Part shown: piece by piece, positions 17,017-24,573 of the stretch
Layout of the letters: each line of letters starts with the position of its first letter
How positions within the stretch are numbered: position 1 is the stretch's first letter
From: Chromatocurvus halotolerans
Lineage (GTDB): Bacteria; Pseudomonadota; Gammaproteobacteria; Pseudomonadales; Halieaceae
Reading direction: 5' to 3'
DNA: 64,000 nucleotides
Assembly (NCBI RefSeq): GCF_004340525.1
Contig: NZ_SLWX01000005.1
Span: 1-64,000 of the forward strand
The notes under the pieces: generated by a model
Seen by the model: the letters and a program-made list of their open reading frames with translations, nothing else
The model's database searches: none
Told to the model about the DNA's origin: nothing
Translations under genes and position numbers: made by a program

Positions 17017-17355
17017 ATGAGAAAGACCGACAGAAAACTGGAAAATGCGATCAGATTGGCCCTGACGGAGGCTTGCGAGACAGCCCGAGAGCACTACCCG
17101 GGATTCGAATGGCTCACGCACTTCGCAGACTACGACAATTTCCCGGGTTCCCTCTCAGTCGTGTGCATCTATGATACGAATGCAAATCTCGCCAATACGG
17201 ACAGAGACGGCGTGCGTGCGCTCATCAGGGAAACGCTGTCGTCAATCGATATCAAGATAAAGCATGCCCAGCGGCAGGTAAGCTTCGATACGGAAGAAAA
17301 TTGCCAGAACCACAACGGCGGTCGCTGGCAGCAGCGTTTTAATGGGCCACACTGA
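17017..17355 (+). CDS. Conserved small soluble protein of unknown function
   Basis: 112 residues. It has an N-terminal helix (KLENAIRLALTEACETAREH), then FEWLTHFADYDNFPGSLSVVCIYDT and a second helix (RDGVRALIRETLSSIDIKI). I recognise the general pattern of small conserved gammaproteobacterial proteins, often annotated only as hypothetical, but no domain name can be defended. No signal or membrane segment is present. It ends 62 bp before the convergent thioesterase gene. Confidence 0.65.
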   Translation: MRKTDRKLENAIRLALTEACETAREHYPGFEWLTHFADYDNFPGSLSVVCIYDTNANLANTDRDGVRALIRETLSSIDIKIKHAQRQVSFDTEENCQNHNGGRWQQRFNGPH

Positions 17356-17417
17356 AGGAGGCGCTGCCCGTGCTTGTTGTGCCTCGATGCATCTGGTGGC
17401 ATACCACTCTGCGCGGT

Positions 17418-18260
17418 TCACTCCTTGTAGTACACCACCTGATGCGTGCTGGCCAGAAGAACCCCTTGGGGTGCCCAGACCTCCGCGCTCTGGTCGAAAT
17501 AGCCACGACCGAAGTGATTGGCCTGAGCGACGCCCAGAACGTGTTCACTGCCGACCGCGCCCAGGTCTTCGCCGGTGGCGTGAAAATAGGTAGTCATGGA
17601 CACCGTGCCGATCGGCACGAGCCTGGGACGGCGCACGAATATGCGCGGCAGAAAGACATCACAGAGCGCGGTGAGTGAGAGAAAGTCCAATGGGCGCGGT
17701 GGCTCGTCACGCATCCACAGCCGACTGCGGGAGGGATGACCGCCGCTGCCCTCTCCCCAGGGCCCGCCCGTCCCCTCTCCCCAGGGATCGCCGTCCACGA
17801 AGCGCATGTCGTAATGGCGTGTCCACGGCGGCCTTTTCGCGGGGCGAGGGGGCGAAAGCTCCCCGGGCGGGGGCACCTGGGGAAAGTCAGCGTCTGTCTC
17901 GCCCCACGTTTCTCTGCGCAGTGCCGTGACCGCCGTCGCCGAGGCAACAGTGGCCTCCTCCTGGATCATTTCCACAAACCAGTGCTGCGTGCTGCGGTTC
18001 GTGCGCAGGGCACGCGTAACAACACTGAACGGGCCGTCGGCGACCGGCGCCGCAAAATTCACGGTGACGGCGACCGGTTCGCCAAGGACGTCCGCTTCGC
18101 CAAGCACGGCGGCCAATAGCGTGGCTGCCGTCGTACCGCCAAAAGGGCCGACCATATTGGCGTAGGCCGCACTGGTCTGGCCCTGCCAATGCCGCAAGTC
18201 TACGGGCGAGAGCGCGAGGGCGCCATCCAGCGGATGAACGCCGTTATCGTTTTCCTGCAT
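17418..18260 (-). CDS. Double-hotdog acyl-CoA thioesterase (TesB-like)
   Basis: A 280-residue protein with two hotdog-fold halves. The first contains YANMVGPFGGTTAATLLAAVL, the usual nucleotide-proximal start of the TesB/4HBT_3 type. The second carries PRPLDFLSLTALCDVFLPRIF and TVSMTTYFHA, ending in GYFDQSAEVWAPQGVLLASTHQ (the family's D-Q-x-A-E-V-W-x-x-x-G-x-L-x-A-x-x-x-Q signature). It likely hydrolyses acyl-CoA of unknown chain length in the cytoplasm. The linker between the halves carries a short duplicated insertion (see 17749-17786). Length is otherwise typical. Confidence 0.85.
   Translation of the reverse strand: MQENDNGVHPLDGALALSPVDLRHWQGQTSAAYANMVGPFGGTTAATLLAAVLGEADVLGEPVAVTVNFAAPVADGPFSVVTRALRTNRSTQHWFVEMIQEEATVASATAVTALRRETWGETDADFPQVPPPGELSPPRPAKRPPWTRHYDMRFVDGDPWGEGTGGPWGEGSGGHPSRSRLWMRDEPPRPLDFLSLTALCDVFLPRIFVRRPRLVPIGTVSMTTYFHATGEDLGAVGSEHVLGVAQANHFGRGYFDQSAEVWAPQGVLLASTHQVVYYKE
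17749..17786. repeat. 24-bp tandem duplication inside the thioesterase gene
   Basis: CCCTCTCCCCAGGG occurs at 17749-17762 and again at 17773-17786, exactly 24 bp apart. In the protein this gives two near-identical octapeptides, DPWGEGTG and GPWGEGSG, around residues 158-173 in the linker between the two hotdog halves. The frame is kept. Confidence 0.8.
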
Positions 18261-18339
18261 ATCTGGATCTCTGGTGGAATTGCGTGCTGAGAATATCGCC
18301 TGCCGCCATCGGGGACAAACGCGGGGAACGCGCCAGGTC

Positions 18340-20427
18340 CTAAGGATTGAGTGCCGACTGAACCGCTGCGAGCAGCAGGTCCCGGCTGACAGGCTTGGTG
18401 AGCGTCATGTCGGATGGTCGGATTCCGTTGCCATGGACATTCGCCTCGTGCGGGTAGCCGGAGGTGTAAACCACAGGAATCAGCGGTGTCTGCTCACGGA
18501 TGCGTGCGACCATTTCGGGACCCTGCAGACTTCCCGGCATCACAACATCGCTGATGATCAGGTCTATGTCTTCGCCCTCTTTCAGGAAAAGTGCCAGACC
18601 GGCATCGCCCGAGTCTGCTACCAAAACCTGATGGCCACCACTCTTGAGACAGGCCTGAGCCACGCGCCGTACCGCCTCATCGTCCTCGACAAGCAGAATT
18701 CTTGCCGGTCGTTCGCGGTCTTTTCCGTCCAGACGGGGCACAGCTTCGGTAGCATCAGCCAAGGTACCGGCGGCGGGCAACAGGATCTTGAAAGACGTGC
18801 CGTGTCCGGGCTCGGAATACACACGCACCGTACCTCCCGACTGCTTGACAAACCCCTGGACAACCGCAAGGCCCAGCCCCGTGCCTTTGTCTCTCGTTTT
18901 CGTGGTGACAAAAGGCTCGAAAATCTTGTCCTGCAGTGCAGATTCGATGCCCTCGCCATCATCTGTCACCGAGAACATCACGTAATTCCCTGGAGGAATA
19001 TCCTCGAAACGCCCGGCGAGATAGTTCTCTGATACTACCTGCTTCTGCGTTTCCAGGGTGATGTGCCCACGTTCCTTGATTGCATCCCGCGCGTTGATAA
19101 TCAGGTTGAAGACCGTGCTCTCGAACATGGATCTATCGATGCTGCAGTCCCACAGGTCCCGAGCAAGCACCGTGCGCAGCGAAATGCTCTCTGGCACAGC
19201 ACTGCGAATGAGGCCTTCCATATCCCTTATTTGCGCGTTGAGATTACACGCTTCGGGGTGCAGGTCCGCCTTACGTACAAAGCTGAGGAGACGCCTGGTA
19301 AGACTGGCTCCCATTTCAGCGGCGGCAATGATTTCCCCGACAAGATGGTCCGGTTCTTCCTGTGAGATCTCCTGCTGCAGTTGAAGAAGTTCGGCGTTAC
19401 CCAGAATGATCGCGAGCAGGTTATTGAAGTCATGCGCCACGCCCCCGGCGATGCGTCCGACGCTCTCGCGCTTCTGGCTCTCGCTGAGGATGCGTTGGCT
19501 GGCCTGCAGCTGCTGCTGGGCTTTTGCCTCCACGCTGACATCGAGAATGAGCGAGTTCCACAGCACCCCGCCTCCGGGCATTGCACGTGGCCTGCCGTAG
19601 CCCTGCACCCATTTGGTAACGCCCGACTCCGGCTTGATGCGCCAACGGTGTGTCCAGTGACAAAGCAGCTTCGCTGACCGCTCCACGGAAAGTCGCATCT
19701 GCTCCAGATCCTCAGGAACAATCATGGACCACAGCTTCGAGGGGTCACCTTTCAGCTCCAATGCGGGAAGTTCCCAGATATCCAGACAGCCATCGGACAT
19801 GTAAACAATCTCGTCGTGACCGTCCGGGTGTCGAATGTAGCGAAAGATGGCCCCGGGCACATTACTCGCGAGATCCCGGAAGACGCGTGCGGACTCATCC
19901 AGTGAATCGGCCAGAGCCTCCGCTGCCAGACGAGACTCCTCCGCTTCGAGGGCAGCCAGACGCGCTCGTGCGATAGCAGACGCCGCGTCGGCAAGAATCT
20001 CGAGCATCCGTTGCTCACCGGCTGTCCACTCCCGGGGTTCGCTGTCTATCGCGCAGAGCGCGCCGATAGGCTCTCCATCAGCCAGGGTAATCGGTGCGCC
20101 GAGATAAGCGGCGACATCCAGTTCCGTAATCGCGGGATTCTCGCGCACACGAGGATCATTCCGTGCATTGCCAATCACGAGTGGAGCACGTTCCTCGACG
20201 ACATGCCGGCAGAACGAGTGGCTTAGAGGGGTTTGACGCAGAGCTCTCCAGGGTTCGCCCAACCCGATAGCGCCCTTGAAAAACTGCCGATCGCCCGCTT
20301 TGTCCAGGATGGAAACCAGGGCCACCGGTGCCCGGAGCTCGGACGCAACATGATTCAGAAGACGCTCGAAATCGGGCTCCTCCACGCCGTCCAGCAAGCC
20401 TGAACGCCTCAGCCTTTCCCTGTTCAT
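18340..20427 (-). CDS. Hybrid sensor histidine kinase: GAF-PAS-HisKA-HATPase-receiver
   Basis: A 695-residue soluble sensor kinase; the start at 20427 has GAGGAG four bases upstream. A GAF domain (about 20-155; SHSFCRHVV, APLVIGNARND, GALCAID) is followed by a PAS domain (about 180-300). The dimerisation/phosphoacceptor motif AHDFNN places H332. ATP-binding motifs follow: NLIINARDA (N box), DDGEGI (G1) and GTGLGLA (G2). The C-terminal receiver has LLVEDDE, D627 in ISDVVMPG, and KPVSRD. No membrane segment is present, so it should sense a cytoplasmic signal. No separate response regulator or HPt gene is adjacent, so its downstream partner is unknown. Confidence 0.9.
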   Translation of the reverse strand: MNRERLRRSGLLDGVEEPDFERLLNHVASELRAPVALVSILDKAGDRQFFKGAIGLGEPWRALRQTPLSHSFCRHVVEERAPLVIGNARNDPRVRENPAITELDVAAYLGAPITLADGEPIGALCAIDSEPREWTAGEQRMLEILADAASAIARARLAALEAEESRLAAEALADSLDESARVFRDLASNVPGAIFRYIRHPDGHDEIVYMSDGCLDIWELPALELKGDPSKLWSMIVPEDLEQMRLSVERSAKLLCHWTHRWRIKPESGVTKWVQGYGRPRAMPGGGVLWNSLILDVSVEAKAQQQLQASQRILSESQKRESVGRIAGGVAHDFNNLLAIILGNAELLQLQQEISQEEPDHLVGEIIAAAEMGASLTRRLLSFVRKADLHPEACNLNAQIRDMEGLIRSAVPESISLRTVLARDLWDCSIDRSMFESTVFNLIINARDAIKERGHITLETQKQVVSENYLAGRFEDIPPGNYVMFSVTDDGEGIESALQDKIFEPFVTTKTRDKGTGLGLAVVQGFVKQSGGTVRVYSEPGHGTSFKILLPAAGTLADATEAVPRLDGKDRERPARILLVEDDEAVRRVAQACLKSGGHQVLVADSGDAGLALFLKEGEDIDLIISDVVMPGSLQGPEMVARIREQTPLIPVVYTSGYPHEANVHGNGIRPSDMTLTKPVSRDLLLAAVQSALNP

Positions 20428-20530
20428 GCCACTCCTCGCCCGCATGCCGCTGTCTCAGCAAGGACATAATAGAACCGCGCGGTGTTCATGTCGAAGCCCT
20501 ACCTGCAGAATCGCCGCCGCGGAATCACGC

Positions 20531-20923
20531 TCACCGAAGCAGCACGTAAGCCACTCCCACAATCTGCAGCACGCCGAGGACGACAGAAAGACCGTGCAGC
20601 CGATTGAACCGAGAACGGTCGCCAGCATCCGAGGCTCTGTTGATGGCAGGCATCAACAGCTGTCGGGCAGGTAGTGTGCTGAGAGCTACGCCAGCAAGAA
20701 ACATGGCGCTGACCGTGTCCAGGCGGACGTGCAGCAGCGCCGCCGCTGCGGCGACAACGATCACGCCCAGATAGAAGTGGGGAAAAGCCTGGCGCAACAA
20801 TGTGCCCGCCTGCGCTGCGGGAAGGTGCGTGAACAGAAACGCGGCAAAGGCGAAAGAGAACAGCGCCATACCGCCAAACAGAAACGCCGTTACCAGCAAC
20901 GCAAGACTTGTCTCGAGGGTCAT
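20531..20923 (-). CDS. DUF4149-like four-helix membrane protein
   Basis: 130 residues with four membrane segments: LALLVTAFLFGGMALFSFAFAAFLF, FYLGVIVVAAAAALLHV, AMFLAGVALSTLPARQLLMPAIN, and LHGLSVVLGVLQIVGVAYVLL. The pattern, with Phe/Gly-rich first helix, ARQLLMPAINRASD and FNRLHGLSVVL, fits the DUF4149/TMEM205-like family of unknown function. GGAG lies about 8 bases before the ATG. It is 103 bp upstream of the kinase gene and co-oriented with it, so they may share a transcript. Confidence 0.75.
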   Translation of the reverse strand: MTLETSLALLVTAFLFGGMALFSFAFAAFLFTHLPAAQAGTLLRQAFPHFYLGVIVVAAAAALLHVRLDTVSAMFLAGVALSTLPARQLLMPAINRASDAGDRSRFNRLHGLSVVLGVLQIVGVAYVLLR

Positions 20924-21022
20924 GACTGCAACTCCGTCCCTAAAACAGTGAATACGCTCCGGTCTCCACAGGGATCAACCCGGACTGCGACGTCATCGCG
21001 ACAAAGCCATTAAAATAAGCCG

Positions 21023-21712
21023 ATGCTGATGATTCTTTTCATACTGTTATTGCTCGCGGGTATCGCCGTACCCGGCATATGGGTGAAATACATATTGCGC
21101 AAATACAGCGAGCCCGCGGATCGCTACCGGGTCAAAGGCAGCGGCGCCGAGCTTGCCCGGCACCTGCTGGACCGCTTCAACCTGCAGGATGTGGGCGTTG
21201 AACTGACATCAGCAGGTGACCACTACGATCCCCAGGCAAGGGCCGTACGCCTTGCTGAGGACAGGTATCACGGGCACTCACTTACCGCGATTACCGTGGC
21301 TGCCCACGAAGTGGGCCACGCCATTCAGCATGCCCGCGGGGAACGGCTGTTCCGCAACCGCCAGGCGCTCGCCGGGATCGCCGCGCGGGCGCAGCGATTC
21401 GGTGGCTTTGTGCTTCTGGCAGCACCGGTGGTCATGCTGACGACGCGAGCCCCGGGTCTGGGCCTGGGGTTTATCGCGATCGCGGTCGGGTCGATGTTAC
21501 TGGGCACGCTGGTGCAGCTGATCACCCTACCGGTCGAGCTGGATGCCAGCTTCGGCAAGGCCCTGCCGGTGCTGCAGGAGGGGCAATATCTTCACGATGG
21601 CGACCTGCCACACGCCCGGCGCATTCTCAAGGCCGCTGCGCTCACCTATGTTGCGGCATCGCTCCTGAGCCTGCTCAATATCGGGCGCTGGCTGGCCGTA
21701 CTGCGTCGCTAA
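21023..21712 (+). CDS. Integral-membrane neutral zinc metallopeptidase (PF04298, YugP-like)
   Basis: 229 residues. It has an N-terminal membrane segment (MLMILFILLLLAGIAVPGIWV), a cytoplasmic domain with the zinc motif HEVGHA (H95, E96, H99), then two or three further membrane segments. A downstream VELDASFGKAL has the Glu/Asp residues expected for the third ligand. Family members such as B. subtilis YugP are membrane zinc proteases of unknown substrate. Its stop overlaps the 3' end of the convergent araC-type gene by 4 bp. An in-frame second ATG at 21029 is also possible. Confidence 0.8.
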   Translation: MLMILFILLLLAGIAVPGIWVKYILRKYSEPADRYRVKGSGAELARHLLDRFNLQDVGVELTSAGDHYDPQARAVRLAEDRYHGHSLTAITVAAHEVGHAIQHARGERLFRNRQALAGIAARAQRFGGFVLLAAPVVMLTTRAPGLGLGFIAIAVGSMLLGTLVQLITLPVELDASFGKALPVLQEGQYLHDGDLPHARRILKAAALTYVAASLLSLLNIGRWLAVLRR

Positions 21713-22737
21713 CGGGACTGGTGGGCCCTGCGCCAGTGATCGGGCGCTAGCCCCGTGTGCTTCTTGAATGCCCGGGAAAATCCACTGGCGTTGCGGTAAC
21801 CCAGCATCCCTGCAAGATCGCTTGCCGCGATCCCCGTTCGTTTCAGATAATGCTCTGCCGCCGACAGCCGCGCCTTGCCCACCAGATCCCGGAAACTGTA
21901 GCCGCGCCTGCGCAGCTCCCGCTGAAGACTGCGCGGGCTATGGCCAAACCGCTGCGCGGTTGCTTCGAGGTTGCAGTCGCCTGTGCCGAGGCTCTGCTTA
22001 ATGTGGACATAGATCCGGTGACTCAGGGAATCGTCCAGCGCCTGCACATCGGAGAGCGTGTCCAGGTAGCTGGAAGCCGCGGCCAGAATCGTCGCATCCG
22101 CCGAGGGGAGCGGCAGATCCAGCGCCTGCATCGGGTAAATCAGGGCATTCGCGCTCTGTTCAAATCGCACAGGGCAGCCAAAAAATCCCTGCATCTGCTT
22201 CGCATGCGCTGGCTTGCCATGCACGAAATGCACCTCGCGCAGCGGCAGGTGATCGCCGGCAATCGTGCGCGTCAGGGCGTAAACCGTTGTCAGCGCCAGC
22301 TCGTGCAGCTGCCGCTGATCCCCGGGGTACTGCACGCGCTCGATGCGCTCAAGAGTGGCGTAATGCGTGTCCTGCGCCAGTGTCCAGAGGGAGACTTCAC
22401 TGACCAGCAGGTGATGTCGAAAGGCGAGTTCAACAGCTTCACGGGCCGTGGCACACAGCTTCAGCACCTGTAGCGCGGGTCCGTAGCTTTCCGGCGGCTG
22501 GTGTCTGCCAACGTGAAAACCAAAGCCCGAAAAGCCATTCCTGGCTGCCACGTCGTTCAGGAATTCAACCACGGTGTGGTAGGCAATGTAGCCCTTCGGT
22601 GCCCAGAGCCAGCGCTCTGACCAGCCGAATCGCGCCAGAGATGACTGCAGGTCAAGATTCGATTCACGGGCCGCCTCCAGACTTCCGCGGAGGGTTGCCG
22701 CCGCAGTCAGCAGTGGGTTCCTGATGTCGTACTGCAT
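21709..22737 (-). CDS. AraC-family transcriptional regulator (arabinose-binding-like N-terminus)
   Basis: A 342-residue regulator of the PF12625 type found in OruR-like and related AraC proteins. The N-terminal ~200 residues are the effector or oligomerisation domain (ESYGPALQVLKLCATAREAVELAFRH). The C-terminal ~95 residues carry two helix-turn-helix motifs, the first in LEATAQRFGHSPRSLQRELR and the second in IAASDLAGMLGYRNASGFSRAF. The start has GAGG four bases upstream. It is divergent from the amidohydrolase gene, and the 114-bp spacer between them contains paired TGTCGC half-sites. It is therefore the likely regulator of the amidohydrolase/TonB-receptor locus, possibly an activator responding to the imported compound. 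Confidence 0.85.
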   Translation of the reverse strand: MQYDIRNPLLTAAATLRGSLEAARESNLDLQSSLARFGWSERWLWAPKGYIAYHTVVEFLNDVAARNGFSGFGFHVGRHQPPESYGPALQVLKLCATAREAVELAFRHHLLVSEVSLWTLAQDTHYATLERIERVQYPGDQRQLHELALTTVYALTRTIAGDHLPLREVHFVHGKPAHAKQMQGFFGCPVRFEQSANALIYPMQALDLPLPSADATILAAASSYLDTLSDVQALDDSLSHRIYVHIKQSLGTGDCNLEATAQRFGHSPRSLQRELRRRGYSFRDLVGKARLSAAEHYLKRTGIAASDLAGMLGYRNASGFSRAFKKHTGLAPDHWRRAHQSR

Positions 22738-22757
22738 CGCCCTCGCCCGCGATCATT

Positions 22758-22788
22758 TGTCGCAAAATGATATGCCTGCTGTCGCAAA
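22758..22788 (+). promoter_or_regulatory. Direct-repeat operator candidate for the adjacent AraC-type regulator
   Basis: TGTCGCAAA occurs at 22758-22766 and again at 22780-22788, exactly 22 bp apart, i.e. on the same helix face. The second copy is followed by GTGGC then AA, fitting TGTCGC-N8-AA, the half-site pattern described for the AraC-family ArgR of Pseudomonas. It lies between the divergent regulator and amidohydrolase genes, ending 63 bp before the amidohydrolase start. That is a usual position for an AraC-type activator site. Confidence 0.6.
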
Positions 22789-22851
22789 GTGGCAAGCAGG
22801 GCTTCCGGTGCCTGACCTACCCTGATTCCTTCGCTTTACGGAGATCGATCC

Positions 22852-24486
22852 ATGGGACAGCTGCGACAACCACTTTACGCCCTGTGTCTGCTCGGTCTGA
22901 GCGCCGGCTGTCTTGCGGCCTCCGACAACATCGACCGTGTTTTACCCGGCGAGGAGTCCATCGCCATGGTCAGGGCTCTGGGGTTCGAGACACCCGACGC
23001 CATTCCCGACCGGGGGAACGAATCTGAAGGACCTTACGATCGGCTGGTCATCACCGGCGCGATACTCATTGACGGCACCGGCGCCCCGCCCCGCGGCCCG
23101 GTGAATATCGTCATTGAGGACGACCGCATCGTGTCGATTGCCGGGGCGGGTACCGGCTCGGGTCTGCCCGACGCGGTTTCCACCGCGGGAGATACCCGGG
23201 TGATCGACGCCGCCGGCCAGTACGTGCTGCCGGGTTTTATCGACGCTCACGTGCATTTCGGGACACCAACGCACGCGGTGGGCGGCGCTCTGACAAACCC
23301 CGAGTACGTCAGCAAACTGTTGCTTGGCCACGGCGTCACCACGGTCCGGGATGCAGGCGCGCTGATGGGGCTGCGCTGGACGCTCGCGCAGAAAGCCAGA
23401 AGTGACGCGGGGGAGATTGCAGCACCGCGGATGCAGGTGTACGCCATGCTGCCGGAAACCACCGCCTCACCCGAGGCGGCACGCCACTGGATCAGCAGTG
23501 TGCACAAGGCCGGTGCTGACGGCATCAAACTGATCGGCGCAGCGCCCGAGGTGATTGAGGCGGCCATAGACCAGGCCGGGGAACTCGGCATGCGAACGGC
23601 CTACCACCATTCGCAGATCTCCGTGGCACGTGCCGACGCCCTGGACAGCGCGCGCCTGGGGCTGACCAGCATTGAACACTGGTATGGGCTGCCCGAGGCG
23701 ATGTTCACCGACCGGACCACGCAGGACTTCCCTGCCGACTACAACTACGGCGACGAGCAGTCGCGCTTTCGCGCTGCCGGCGATCTGTGGCAGCAGACGG
23801 CGGCGCCGGGTTCAGCGCGGTGGCTAGACACGATTGACGCCCTGATAGCGCACGACACCAGCCTGGTACCGACCTTCAGCGTGTATGAGGCCAACCGTGA
23901 CCTGATGCGCGCCCGCAACAAGGACTGGCACGCCGATTACACGATGCCCTACATGCAGCGCGCCTTCAGTCCCAACACCCTCGCCCACGGTTCGTACCAC
24001 TTTGACTGGGGCACCGAGGACGAGACGGCCTGGAAGCACAACTTTGCCCTGTGGATGCGATTTGTCCGCGACTTCAAGAATGCCGGTGGGCGTGTCGCCG
24101 CCGGAGCGGATTCGGGCTTTATCTACTCGGTCTACGGCTTTGGGTATATCCGGGAGCTGGAAATGCTGCGAGAGGCGGGCTTCCTGCCTCTCGAGGTGAT
24201 TTCCGCCGCCACGCTGAACGGCGCGGAACTGCTGGGTCTTGCCGATGACACGGGCAGCGTCGAGGTCGGCAAGAAGGCCGACCTGATCATCACCCGCGGC
24301 AATCCCCTGAAGAACCTCAAGACTCTGTACGGCACGGGGCACTACCGTCTGAACGCGGACACGGCGCGTCCCGAATACGCCACCAGCCTTCGCTACACGG
24401 TAAAGGACGGCATCGTATTCGACAGCCAGTCACTGCTGCGCGACGTGCGCGCGCTCGTGGCAGCCGCCAAAGACCGCGAGTCCTGA
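22852..24486 (+). CDS. Exported amidohydrolase (imidazolonepropionase/prolidase-like)
   Basis: A 544-residue protein; CGGAG lies 8 bases before the ATG. The N-terminus is a signal sequence (LYALCLLGLSAGC), perhaps lipoprotein-type although the -3 residue is not ideal. A metal-dependent hydrolase barrel follows, with AHVH (H133, H135), YHHSQ, SIEHWYG and a C-terminal AGADSG aspartate, the order of ligands in imidazolonepropionase-like amidohydrolases. Several exported members of this group cleave cyclic or Xaa-Pro peptides; the substrate here is unknown. It begins a co-oriented run with a TonB receptor and a cyclophilin and is divergent from an AraC regulator. Confidence 0.85.
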   Translation: MGQLRQPLYALCLLGLSAGCLAASDNIDRVLPGEESIAMVRALGFETPDAIPDRGNESEGPYDRLVITGAILIDGTGAPPRGPVNIVIEDDRIVSIAGAGTGSGLPDAVSTAGDTRVIDAAGQYVLPGFIDAHVHFGTPTHAVGGALTNPEYVSKLLLGHGVTTVRDAGALMGLRWTLAQKARSDAGEIAAPRMQVYAMLPETTASPEAARHWISSVHKAGADGIKLIGAAPEVIEAAIDQAGELGMRTAYHHSQISVARADALDSARLGLTSIEHWYGLPEAMFTDRTTQDFPADYNYGDEQSRFRAAGDLWQQTAAPGSARWLDTIDALIAHDTSLVPTFSVYEANRDLMRARNKDWHADYTMPYMQRAFSPNTLAHGSYHFDWGTEDETAWKHNFALWMRFVRDFKNAGGRVAAGADSGFIYSVYGFGYIRELEMLREAGFLPLEVISAATLNGAELLGLADDTGSVEVGKKADLIITRGNPLKNLKTLYGTGHYRLNADTARPEYATSLRYTVKDGIVFDSQSLLRDVRALVAAAKDRES

Positions 24487-24490
24487 GGGG

Positions 24491-24505
24491 CTAGTGGGCC
24501 ACTAG
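24491..24505. repeat. 15-bp near-palindrome after the amidohydrolase gene
   Basis: CTAGTGG-G-CCACTAG is a perfect 7-bp inverted repeat around one base, 4 bp past the stop codon. No T-tract follows. It could be a weak terminator, an mRNA-processing hairpin within the operon, or chance. Confidence 0.3.
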
Positions 24506-24573
24506 ACGGCTGTCTGTCAAATCGCGCCGGAACACGCCCGGCATCAACCGACTCAATAAGAAAAGGACCTACC

